A model generated the notes under the pieces. The model worked only from the letters and a program-made list of their open reading frames with translations, searched no databases and was not told the DNA's origin. The position numbers and the translations under genes are program-made. A stretch of DNA of 64,000 bases. It comes from Pseudoalteromonas sp. OOF1S-7. GTDB taxonomy: Bacteria > Pseudomonadota > Gammaproteobacteria > Enterobacterales > Alteromonadaceae. Numbering within the stretch: position 1 is the stretch's first letter; each line of letters opens with the position of its first letter. This document shows positions 56,632 through 64,000 of this stretch, in pieces. Location: the NCBI RefSeq assembly GCF_022347765.1, contig NZ_JAKRFZ010000010.1, positions 124,001 through 188,000 on the forward strand. The letters run 5' to 3'.

Positions 56632-57491
56632 TTCAACAGACTCAACAGATACTTACCATAATCGTTTTTCTTCAATGCTTCACCCGCGCTGCGTAACTCT
56701 TCTTCACTCAACCAGCCATTGATAAAGCCAATCTCTTCCAAGCACGCAATTTTAAAGCCTTGTCGTTGCTCTACGGTATGTACAAAGTGACTGGCTTCAA
56801 GCAGGCTCTCATGAGTACCGGTGTCGAGCCAAGCAAATCCTCGCCCAAGCAATTCAACATTCAGTTTGCCTGCTTCCAGATATCGCTGGTTAACGCATGT
56901 GATCTCAAGCTCACCACGCGGTGATGGTTGCACCGACTTGGCAATTTCAACAACATCGTTGTCGTAAAAGTACAAACCAGTCACGGCATAAGAAGACTTG
57001 GGATGTTCAGGTTTTTCTTCAATTGAAGTCGCTCTTTGATTTTCATCAAAACCAACAACACCAAAACGTTCAGGGTCTTTGACCTGATAACCAAATACCG
57101 TTGCGCCCTCAGCACGCTCTGCTGCTTTTTTTAGTTTTGGGGAAAAGTTTTGACCGTAAAAAAGATTATCTCCCAATACAAGGGCAACAGAATCATCACC
57201 AATAAACTCTTCACCAATAATAAAGGCTTGCGCTAAGCCATCGGGTGAGGGCTGTACTGCATAAGACAAGTTAATTCCAAAGGCCTGCCCATCGCCCAAT
57301 AAGTTCTGAAACAATGATTGCTCTTCAGGTGTGGTGATCAAAAGAATATCCCTGATACCAGCCAACATCAGGACTGAAATTGGATAATACACCATTGGCT
57401 TATCATAGACAGGCAACAACTGCTTAGACACACCTTTCGTCACAGGGTATAAACGAGTGCCAGAACCACCGGCTAATATAATACCTTTCAT
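56628..57491 (-). CDS. rfbA: Glucose-1-phosphate thymidylyltransferase RfbA
   Basis: Enzyme of 287 aa making dTDP-glucose from glucose 1-phosphate and d[23 protein letters not shown] is the nucleotide-binding motif, with the family's VLGDNLFYG near 108-116. It overlaps rfbB and the aminotransferase gene by four bases each, suggesting coupled translation. Confidence 0.95.
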   Translation of the reverse strand: MKGIILAGGSGTRLYPVTKGVSKQLLPVYDKPMVYYPISVLMLAGIRDILLITTPEEQSLFQNLLGDGQAFGINLSYAVQPSPDGLAQAFIIGEEFIGDDSVALVLGDNLFYGQNFSPKLKKAAERAEGATVFGYQVKDPERFGVVGFDENQRATSIEEKPEHPKSSYAVTGLYFYDNDVVEIAKSVQPSPRGELEITCVNQRYLEAGKLNVELLGRGFAWLDTGTHESLLEASHFVHTVEQRQGFKIACLEEIGFINGWLSEEELRSAGEALKKNDYGKYLLSLLK

Positions 57492-58552
57492 TCTGTGCCT
57501 CCCAGTCTTTCCAACCGATAACTGCCATCAAGAATTGCACGCCACCATTGTTCATTACACAGATACCATTGCACTGTTTTTCTTAATCCCGTTTCAAAGG
57601 TTTCACGCGGTTTCCAACCTAGTTCACGCTCAATTTTTGAGGCGTCGATGGCATAGCGCAGGTCATGTCCGGGTCTATCCTGGACAAATTGGATTAGCTC
57701 TTTATAGTGCTTAACATTGGCATGCTGACTTGGCTGAAGTTCATCTAATAGTGCACAAATCGTCTCTACCACTTCAAGGTTGGTCTTTTCATTATGGCCG
57801 CCAATGTTATAGGTCTCGCCAATTTCACCTTGAGTTGCAACCAGATAGAGCGCTCTGGCATGATCTTCAACAAACAGCCAGTCTCTAATTTGCTGACCAT
57901 CTCCATACACAGGTAAGGGTTTACCATCCAACGCATTTAGTATCATGAGCGGGATCAGCTTCTCTGGGAAATGAAAAGGTCCATAGTTGTTTGAACAGTT
58001 TGTAATCACAACCGGTAAACCAAAGGTTCTTCGCCATGCCCTGACCAAGTGATCACTCGACGCTTTAGATGCCGAATAAGGCGAGCTTGGCGAGTAAGGC
58101 GTTGTCTCAGTAAATAGATCCGTTGTACCCTTCAAGTCACCAAACACTTCATCGGTGGAAATATGATGGAATCTAAACTTGCTCTTTTGCACATCAGAGA
58201 GCGTGCCATAGAGCGTACGACTCTCTTCCAGCAAATTGTATGTACCAACAATATTCGTTTGAATAAACTGACCAGGCCCGTCGATGGATCTATCAACATG
58301 GCTTTCGGCTGCCAGATGCATCACGATTTCCGGCTGATGCTTTTTAAAGAGTTCATGAAGCGCGGCTCGGTCGCATATATCGACCTGCTCGAAAGTGTAT
58401 CTCTGTGATCCAGAGACACAGTCAATCGAAGACAAATTGCCGGCATACGTTAATTTATCAACATTGATAATTTCGTGTTCTGTTGACTCATGAAGGAAAC
58501 GAACTAGTGCGGAGCCAATGAAACCCGCTCCGCCTGTAACTAAGATTCTCAT
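57488..58552 (-). CDS. rfbB: dTDP-glucose 4,6-dehydratase RfbB
   Basis: SDR enzyme of 354 aa giving dTDP-4-keto-6-deoxyglucose. It has GGAGFIGS at 7-14, the active-site YSASK motif in [12 protein letters not shown], and STDEVFGDL. It overlaps rfbA by four bases and supplies the VioA-like enzyme. Confidence 0.95.
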   Translation of the reverse strand: MRILVTGGAGFIGSALVRFLHESTEHEIINVDKLTYAGNLSSIDCVSGSQRYTFEQVDICDRAALHELFKKHQPEIVMHLAAESHVDRSIDGPGQFIQTNIVGTYNLLEESRTLYGTLSDVQKSKFRFHHISTDEVFGDLKGTTDLFTETTPYSPSSPYSASKASSDHLVRAWRRTFGLPVVITNCSNNYGPFHFPEKLIPLMILNALDGKPLPVYGDGQQIRDWLFVEDHARALYLVATQGEIGETYNIGGHNEKTNLEVVETICALLDELQPSQHANVKHYKELIQFVQDRPGHDLRYAIDASKIERELGWKPRETFETGLRKTVQWYLCNEQWWRAILDGSYRLERLGGTE

Positions 58553-58599
58553 TTAAAACACCCAGATGTGATTACATCTTAACCAGTCTAATACAATAA

Positions 58600-59517
58600 T
58601 CACTTAAAGCTTCTGGTTACGACAATAAAAATAGATAAAAGAAATCCGATAAAGGTTGCCAATATACAAATCAGTGCCCTGCTAGGTTTTGACTTGCGTT
58701 CGGCGACAATAGGAGGCTCTATCACTCTAAAGACATATTCATGATTGACTTCAGCAAGCATTTTTTTACGTACTTGCTTTTCAAACAACCCATGCAAACT
58801 GGTCCTCAGTTCTTCAAGCTTAGTCGTCTCCAACTGCTCTGACAGATAATTGATGCTTTTCTCAGCCTGAGCTATGTCTCTTTTTCGCATTTCCAAATTA
58901 ATTTGCGCCACAAAGTAATTCGCCCATTCAAATGCAAGATGCGGCGAATAATGCTCTATGGTCAGTGTGTATAAACCGCTTTTTTCTTGCTCAATATAGA
59001 GCTTTTTAAGCAACTCACTGTGAGATTTTTGCAATGACGGTTTAAGTGAAACCTCATCTTCTTCCAGCCATACTTTTTGCTCACTATTAAACAGGGCAGG
59101 GTCATAGATCACTTGGTTGGTTTCTTTATTCCAGTCTTTTGCAGCCATCAGGTTTTCAATCACACCATCTTGTTGCAAAAAATTTTTCGAAAAAGTAAAC
59201 GATCGCATGATTTCTACGGCCAATGCAGCCTGCTCAATTTCATTTGAGGCTAGATTAATACCAGCCAAGCTAGCCACCCCCCCAAGAGAACCGGCCATGC
59301 CTGCACTGTCAGAGTTCGACGAGGGAGCCATAAGTACTTTCGACTGATATACATTGGGTAAATTGATTGAAATCACCACTGCAGATACTGCAAAGAGTGA
59401 AGTCACTGCAATAATAAACCATTTGGCTCTAAAGCAAGCTGAGATTATGCTTCTCAGATCGATATATTGATTGTTATACCCATTTGTTACATTTTGCATT
59501 GGCTCTTTAATACTCAT
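58600..59517 (-). CDS. Wzz-type chain-length regulator (no kinase domain)
   Basis: Inner membrane protein of 305 aa. TM1 is at about 33-55 and TM2 at about 280-302, framing a periplasmic domain with coiled-coil potential. The Wzz motif with P near TM2 (KSKPSRALI) is present. There is no Walker motif, so system B lacks the tyrosine kinase arm. A C7 tract is at 59277-59283. It is paired with the large SLBB exporter at 59545. Confidence 0.82.
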   Translation of the reverse strand: MSIKEPMQNVTNGYNNQYIDLRSIISACFRAKWFIIAVTSLFAVSAVVISINLPNVYQSKVLMAPSSNSDSAGMAGSLGGVASLAGINLASNEIEQAALAVEIMRSFTFSKNFLQQDGVIENLMAAKDWNKETNQVIYDPALFNSEQKVWLEEDEVSLKPSLQKSHSELLKKLYIEQEKSGLYTLTIEHYSPHLAFEWANYFVAQINLEMRKRDIAQAEKSINYLSEQLETTKLEELRTSLHGLFEKQVRKKMLAEVNHEYVFRVIEPPIVAERKSKPSRALICILATFIGFLLSIFIVVTRSFK

Positions 59518-59544
59518 TTCAGGCTCCTAACACGCTATTGCCAG

Positions 59545-62160
59545 TTAAATTCTGGCAATAGCCGCGACACCAACACCCAATTGATAGAAGATCTGCGTTG
59601 CAGTACTCCAAAGTGTCAGGTTGTCCATGTAAGAAGCATCCATTGGAACCACAATGGTGTCACCGGCTTCCAGGTCTACTTGATCATTAACGGCAAACCA
59701 GCTTCCTCTATTCGGAATAAACACCGCACCATTCGCTTTGATCACGTATATTCTTTCACCATCTGCACGCTCTCTTAGCCCTCCGCTAAGGTTGATATAA
59801 TCCTCAATAGATGTCCCTTTTTTGAACAAGTGCGAAGAGCTATAATTCACTTCACCGATGATAGAAATAGAGTCTTGCTTGCCTGGGACATAAAGAGTAT
59901 CACCATCTTGCAATCCTAAAGATTCCGAATTACTAAGCACACTAGGTAAATCTATAACCAATCGACCAACAGCTTCTACACTTGCCAAGTCTTTCAGCAA
60001 CTTATTCGTTTCGTTATAGCTTAAAGATGTGTTAGTGCCGATAGATTTTTGGAAGCTCTTCGCTGCGATATCCTTTCTCAGTTCATCTGACAATTTGGCC
60101 AATTGTTTTCTTTCCTGAACCTTGATCGCTTCTCTGGTAAATATTGCGGCACGAGGATCGGCGTAATGTGTTAGCCCACCAGCACGTTGAATCACATTCT
60201 GCAGCGTCTCATCACGCTTTACGATATATGTCCCTGGAAATAGCACTTCTCCTTTGAGCTCAACTCTAAAGCTTTCTTGCCAATTGGGCTGCAAAAGAAC
60301 ATTGACGATATCTCGACTTTTAAGTTTCTGTTCAGTGAACCCGTCACTTCCAGCAGTAAGAGAAGACTTCATATGCAGAACATCACCATTTGTATTCACA
60401 CGTGTAACTTCTGCAAACTCGGTATACGCAGACTCAAGCAAGCCACCAGCAGCCTGAATAGCCTTAGAGGTAGGCATGTTTTCAATTAGCGGATAGATTC
60501 CCGGGAAGCGAACCTGACCACTCACCTCAACTACCTGAGTTCTGACCATAGATGAAGATTGATACTCTAACTGAGCTAAAATGGGTGCTAGTAATGCTTC
60601 GCGGCCAAATACGCTCGGGGTGTAATCTAGCTCTTCTTTGTCTTTATCTTGTTCGCTGCGTTTCTTATTCTGTAATTTGTCCATCGCCACATCAAATGAC
60701 ACTTTTTTCTCAAACTGTCGCTGTTCATACATGTGCCAGAGTTTGACACTTAGTTGCAGCTCTTGTTCTTGTGCCGTCATAGCCAGATCTCTGAGTGCAT
60801 TATCTTCTTCTTCCTGGCTCACGAAACGGCTAAAGACGTAAACAGCGTCATTTTTTTGTAGAACGACTTCTGAGTTCTTTAATGAATCAGCTAGCGAAAA
60901 CTGAATAACTTCAATTTCGCCTAGTTCATCACTTTCACGCACAATGATTGAATAATTCAAGTCTGCTTGAGGGAGCAAATCAGTTTTCAGATTGCCAATC
61001 AGAGATTTCACGGTCATACCACTGTGCCATTCAAAATAACCAGGGCGTGCGACTGCACCAATCAATGATACAGCACCAACAAGCTGCTCATTTACAGGCT
61101 GTACTTTTATCTTATCTCCACCTTGCGGTTGATAGTTATTCTGGCCTTCACGAAAGTCAACCGAGACAACAGACTTCTCAGCATTGTTGACGACTCGCTT
61201 AACCTGAACCTGTTGCAGAAATGCGTTTTCCTTGAACCCACCAAACATCTGAACGAGTTGCTCAACCGTATCACCTTCTTTGAGTTCAAAAATGGCTGGG
61301 CGTTTGACCAATCCCCCCACAGATACTTGAGGACCAACAGAGGGAACAAAGACAACATCACCAGTCTGCAGTACAACGTCAGAACTCGTATCCCCCTTCA
61401 ATAGCAGGTCATACAAATCAAGCGTTGAGATGGTCTTACCTTGTCGCTTAACCTCGATATTTCTCAATGACGAAATCTCGGTCAATCCGCCGCTAGCAAA
61501 TAGAGCATGTGTGGCACTAGACAGGGGCGACAAAGTGTAGCTACCCGGACGATAAATTTCTCCAACAACCAGCACCTGCACAGAACGCAGCTCGGCAATG
61601 GAGATATATGCCTGTAAACCAATTGCCTCATTTTTAATTTTTTTCGTGACTAACGACTTTAGCTCTGCGTAGGTCAACCCTACTGCATCTATGGGAGAAA
61701 ACCCAGGGATATTCAATCTTCCCTCACGGTCAACAACCACATTATGCGTTGCCGTTTCTTTACCATAAAAGCTAACCGAAAAACTGTCCCCCCCTGCAAT
61801 CACATAGTCATTTGGTACAGACAATGACTCCGACGGGGCAAAACTGCTGGGCTCTCCAGAGAAAATACTGTAACCAAAGGGTTCCAGCTTTTCTTCACGC
61901 GGCTCCAGCGGATCTGTAGCTTCATCAGGCTCCTTCTCCTGCCGTGGGTACACACTAGGTTGGCTTTGTGTTGGGGTCGTTCCGCCACTGATTGACTGAG
62001 GTAAATCAGATATATTGATGCCATATTGTTTTGCCAGCGCCTGCTGCTGACTTTTTGGCAATTTTTTAAACTGTGCTATTTGTTGCGCTGTCGGTGTAAA
62101 AGCAATTGAAACCGCACTAAACACCAGCATGGTTGCTGCAAAAATACGTTTAAACGACAT
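59545..62160 (-). CDS. Large multi-SLBB polysaccharide export protein
   Basis: Protein of 871 aa with a Sec signal (about 1-25) but no lipobox cysteine. A polysaccharide export domain (PDYV...GDSFSVSFYGKETATHN near 118-142) is followed by repeated SLBB domains (VLVVGEIYRPGSYTLSP; VSVGGLVKRPAIFEL; AVARPGYFEWHSGM; SGQVRFPGIYPLI; KGEVLFPGTYIVK; IGEVNYSSSHLFKKG). It is more than twice Wza's length and probably spans the periplasm and outer membrane for system B export. It is the first gene after a strong terminator. Confidence 0.85.
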   Translation of the reverse strand: MSFKRIFAATMLVFSAVSIAFTPTAQQIAQFKKLPKSQQQALAKQYGINISDLPQSISGGTTPTQSQPSVYPRQEKEPDEATDPLEPREEKLEPFGYSIFSGEPSSFAPSESLSVPNDYVIAGGDSFSVSFYGKETATHNVVVDREGRLNIPGFSPIDAVGLTYAELKSLVTKKIKNEAIGLQAYISIAELRSVQVLVVGEIYRPGSYTLSPLSSATHALFASGGLTEISSLRNIEVKRQGKTISTLDLYDLLLKGDTSSDVVLQTGDVVFVPSVGPQVSVGGLVKRPAIFELKEGDTVEQLVQMFGGFKENAFLQQVQVKRVVNNAEKSVVSVDFREGQNNYQPQGGDKIKVQPVNEQLVGAVSLIGAVARPGYFEWHSGMTVKSLIGNLKTDLLPQADLNYSIIVRESDELGEIEVIQFSLADSLKNSEVVLQKNDAVYVFSRFVSQEEEDNALRDLAMTAQEQELQLSVKLWHMYEQRQFEKKVSFDVAMDKLQNKKRSEQDKDKEELDYTPSVFGREALLAPILAQLEYQSSSMVRTQVVEVSGQVRFPGIYPLIENMPTSKAIQAAGGLLESAYTEFAEVTRVNTNGDVLHMKSSLTAGSDGFTEQKLKSRDIVNVLLQPNWQESFRVELKGEVLFPGTYIVKRDETLQNVIQRAGGLTHYADPRAAIFTREAIKVQERKQLAKLSDELRKDIAAKSFQKSIGTNTSLSYNETNKLLKDLASVEAVGRLVIDLPSVLSNSESLGLQDGDTLYVPGKQDSISIIGEVNYSSSHLFKKGTSIEDYINLSGGLRERADGERIYVIKANGAVFIPNRGSWFAVNDQVDLEAGDTIVVPMDASYMDNLTLWSTATQIFYQLGVGVAAIARI

Positions 62161-62226
62161 CCGGTTTTGTTTCCTGTTTTACGATAAGCCAAAAAGATTG
62201 CGTATTTTACATAAAAATGACGCCAT

Positions 62227-62253
62227 AAAAAAAGGGCTTGGTGCCCTTTTTTT
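62227..62253. terminator. Intrinsic terminator between DUF481 gene and system B
   Basis: AAAAAAAGGGC and GCCCTTTTTTT form an 11-bp stem with loop TTGGT. On the minus strand it ends in a long T-run, 22 bases beyond the stop of the DUF481 gene. It isolates system B, whose promoter must lie within about 66 bases; a TAAAAT box is at 62204-62209, but the -35 is unclear. Confidence 0.85.
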
Positions 62254-62275
62254 GATATATCTTTAGTTAATTATG

Positions 62276-63076
62276 TTAAAAGCTGTAAACCAAAGTCAAT
62301 GATGTTTCCGTATCTGTACTTTCCTTGCCTTCATCGACTGTTGAGTTATGGGTAATATTGTACGCCACCTTCATTTGTAAAGAACCATTGATCTTCGTCA
62401 ACAGTGCCGACTCTGATGTCGTCTTAGTGTTGGTATCACCGTACTCAACCCCGACCAGTTGAGTAAAACGCGCGTTATCCGATACCTGCCATTCGAAATC
62501 TACTTTGGCAACACCGATAACCTCATTATCCGTCGTACCTGCAAGTGGGTTGCCGTTTTCATCAAGTTCTGTACTGTCATCCTGATATTCAAAGCGCTTC
62601 ACACCGGGACCGATTTCAGCATCTAAATACATAGTATCCAGGTTCAGTAAGCGTAAGCCATAACCCACAGAGACAACGGTTTCACTGCGGTAGGCACCAA
62701 AATAGTCAGAGTCGTAAGAGCCATAAATAAACAGGTGACTGTGATCTTCGTTAAGCTTGTAGTTACCTTGCATTGAAACTGAATACTTCTCGTTGGTTCG
62801 CTCGCTTACTCGTTCACCATCGTCGTTTTCAATTTCATCTTCTTTGTAGATCCCGTCCAGCTTATACTCATTGCGCCAGTTCTTAAGGTTGTGCTTAGCC
62901 TTAAGTGCGCCCTTGAGGGTCGTGGTTTCAGTGTTACCACTGGTGATAATGGCACCCACTTCACTGGTGATATCCCAGGTTTTTTTCTGTTTTGGCTTCT
63001 TTGCCGAAGCTTCTTCTGCAGCAGCATTCACACTAACGGCTGCCAATATGCACAGAGATAAAAGTTGTAATTTCAT
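62276..63076 (-). CDS. DUF481 (YdiY-like) outer membrane protein
   Basis: Protein of 266 aa with a signal peptide (about 1-20) and a positively charged linker, then a repeated beta-strand pattern ending in a phenylalanine (VYSF), typical of an outer membrane barrel. The TSEVGAIITSGNTETTTLKG segment is characteristic of DUF481. Function is unknown; YdiY is acid-inducible in E. coli. It seems independent of the polysaccharide systems. Confidence 0.82.
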   Translation of the reverse strand: MKLQLLSLCILAAVSVNAAAEEASAKKPKQKKTWDITSEVGAIITSGNTETTTLKGALKAKHNLKNWRNEYKLDGIYKEDEIENDDGERVSERTNEKYSVSMQGNYKLNEDHSHLFIYGSYDSDYFGAYRSETVVSVGYGLRLLNLDTMYLDAEIGPGVKRFEYQDDSTELDENGNPLAGTTDNEVIGVAKVDFEWQVSDNARFTQLVGVEYGDTNTKTTSESALLTKINGSLQMKVAYNITHNSTVDEGKESTDTETSLTLVYSF

Positions 63077-63097
63077 TGCCTATAAACCTGTCATTAA

Positions 63098-63913
63098 TTA
63101 GTCTTTGTGAAGGTGAACATCCATTTGCGGGAATGGAATTTCGATATTAGCATCGTCCAGCGCTAATTTTATATTCTCAACAAGATCAAAGTAAGTCGGC
63201 CAGTAGTCTGATGTTGCAACCCAGGGGCGCACAACAAAATTGACACTTGAATCTGCCATTTCTAATACGGCGACTGTATAAGCCGGCTCTTTCAGGATCC
63301 GCTGATCTTTGTCCAGCACGGATTTTAACACATTTTTCGCTTCTCTGAGGTCCGCGCCATAACTCACCCCGATAACTAAATCGATGCGACGTGTTTTTTC
63401 ACGAGAGTAATTGACAATTGCACCTGACATAATCGCCGAATTAGGCATAATAATGACTTTGTTATCCGGTGTTCTCAGCTCAGTTGAGAAAATCTCAATA
63501 CGCTGAACACTACCTGCTTTTCCTCCGGCTTCAATATAATCACCCGACTTAAAAGGGCGAAGAATAATGATCAGAACACCAGAGGCGAAGTTCGACAGCG
63601 AGCCTTGCAAGGCCAAACCGATTGCCAGACCAGCCGCACCCAATATAGCCACAAACGAGGTTGTTTCTATACCTACCTGAGACAACGCCATCAACAACGT
63701 CGCTGCAAACACAATACTGTAGGCAATATTACCAACAAACGCGCCAACCGCTTTATCCACTTTGCGTTTACTAAACGCTTTCTCCGTCAGGTTTGCTGCA
63801 AATTTTGCCAGCTTCATACCAATAAAGAAGATAACCAGGGCTAGCAGCCCCTGAAATAGGTGGTGTATGATCAAGGATGAGTTATCATCGACCCAATGAA
63901 CAATCGTTTCCAT
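63098..63913 (-). CDS. mscS: Small-conductance mechanosensitive channel MscS
   Basis: Inner membrane channel of 271 aa that opens under hypo-osmotic stress. Three membrane helices lie in about 15-115, with the pore helix ILGAAGLAIGLALQGSLSNFASG rich in G and A, then a cytosolic beta domain. The start at 63913 follows AGGAG; an ORF six codons longer is rejected. It is probably the first gene of a unit with the DUF481 gene, 21 bases downstream. Confidence 0.92.
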   Translation of the reverse strand: METIVHWVDDNSSLIIHHLFQGLLALVIFFIGMKLAKFAANLTEKAFSKRKVDKAVGAFVGNIAYSIVFAATLLMALSQVGIETTSFVAILGAAGLAIGLALQGSLSNFASGVLIIILRPFKSGDYIEAGGKAGSVQRIEIFSTELRTPDNKVIIMPNSAIMSGAIVNYSREKTRRIDLVIGVSYGADLREAKNVLKSVLDKDQRILKEPAYTVAVLEMADSSVNFVVRPWVATSDYWPTYFDLVENIKLALDDANIEIPFPQMDVHLHKD

Positions 63914-64000
63914 AGTGACTCCTGTAAGCACTTGAGTGAGATAGCGGGGCGATTTTACCCTGCCTGTATGAATATTAGCTGTACAAGCCGGAGATACTCA

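Noticed and set aside
42559..62275. Other JUMPstart/ops elements
   Set aside because: The gaps before ugd, the initiating transferase, and the SLBB gene were read on both strands and no GGCGGTAGC-like core was seen, so only the wza copy is reported.
1..64000. Transposases, CRISPR arrays, tRNA genes or phage genes
   Set aside because: No matching protein motifs, repeat arrays or cloverleaf-type sequence were recognised on either strand.

Overview
The window looks like chromosomal DNA of a marine gammaproteobacterium of the Alteromonadales, most likely Pseudoalteromonas or a close relative. This is inferred from the pil-coaE-yacG block, a CpxRA/Spy-type stress module, and moderate base composition with a more AT-rich polysaccharide region. 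No tRNA, rRNA, CRISPR array, transposase or phage gene was seen.

Layout. (1) 0-5.4 kb, rightward: type IV pilus genes pilA, pilC, pilD, then coaE, pilB and yacG. The usual pilB position between pilA and pilC is empty, and no zapD is present. (2) 5.5-11.2 kb, core genes: a Spy/CpxP-like periplasmic protein divergent from a CpxR/CpxA-like two-component pair, with GTAAA-N5-GTAAA boxes between them; then an alpha/beta hydrolase, fieF, trmL and a ribosome hibernation factor. (3) 11.4-42.6 kb, leftward: polysaccharide system A. Transcription starts above 42.6 kb at a promoter followed by a JUMPstart/ops element, then wza-wzb-wzc and neuA-neuB-neuC (nonulosonic acid). Next come hisF/hisH and a sugar amidotransferase, a pyruvyltransferase-family protein, an ABC exporter (possible flippase), putative glycosyltransferases and a Wzy-like polymerase. 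After these lie an aldolase-fusion/HAD/CMP-sugar synthetase trio, fnlA-fnlB-fnlC (UDP-L-FucNAc), a GT4 enzyme, a PIG-L deacetylase, an initiating phosphoglycosyl transferase, a formyltransferase, a WbpM-like dehydratase and a YjbH-like outer membrane protein. (4) 43.0-43.5 kb: an RfaH-like antiterminator immediately upstream of the ops element it probably reads. (5) 43.6-62.2 kb, leftward: polysaccharide system B, with a large SLBB export protein, Wzz, rfbB/rfbA, a VioA-like aminotransferase, an ATP-grasp/HAD fusion, a pyruvyltransferase-family gene with a G9 tract, Wzx, Wzy, glycosyltransferases, a TupA-like ATP-grasp protein, a second initiating transferase and ugd. (6) 62.3-64 kb: a DUF481 outer membrane protein and a small MscS channel.

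How it works together. A and B each carry an initiating transferase, a polymerase, a chain-length protein and an outer membrane export protein, so the window probably makes two different surface polysaccharides. System A looks like an acidic polymer with L-FucNAc, a CMP-activated nonulosonic acid that may carry an acetamidino group, a second CMP-activated ulosonic acid made by an unusual route, and N-formyl or pyruvyl decoration. System B probably contains glucuronic acid and a dTDP-4-amino-4,6-dideoxy sugar, with amide-forming ATP-grasp enzymes that may attach amino acids. The sugar chemistry is inferred from gene families; no structure can be read directly from DNA. The least explained parts are the aldolase/HAD/CMP-synthetase trio, the NeuABC plus amidotransferase combination, and the ATP-grasp/HAD fusion.
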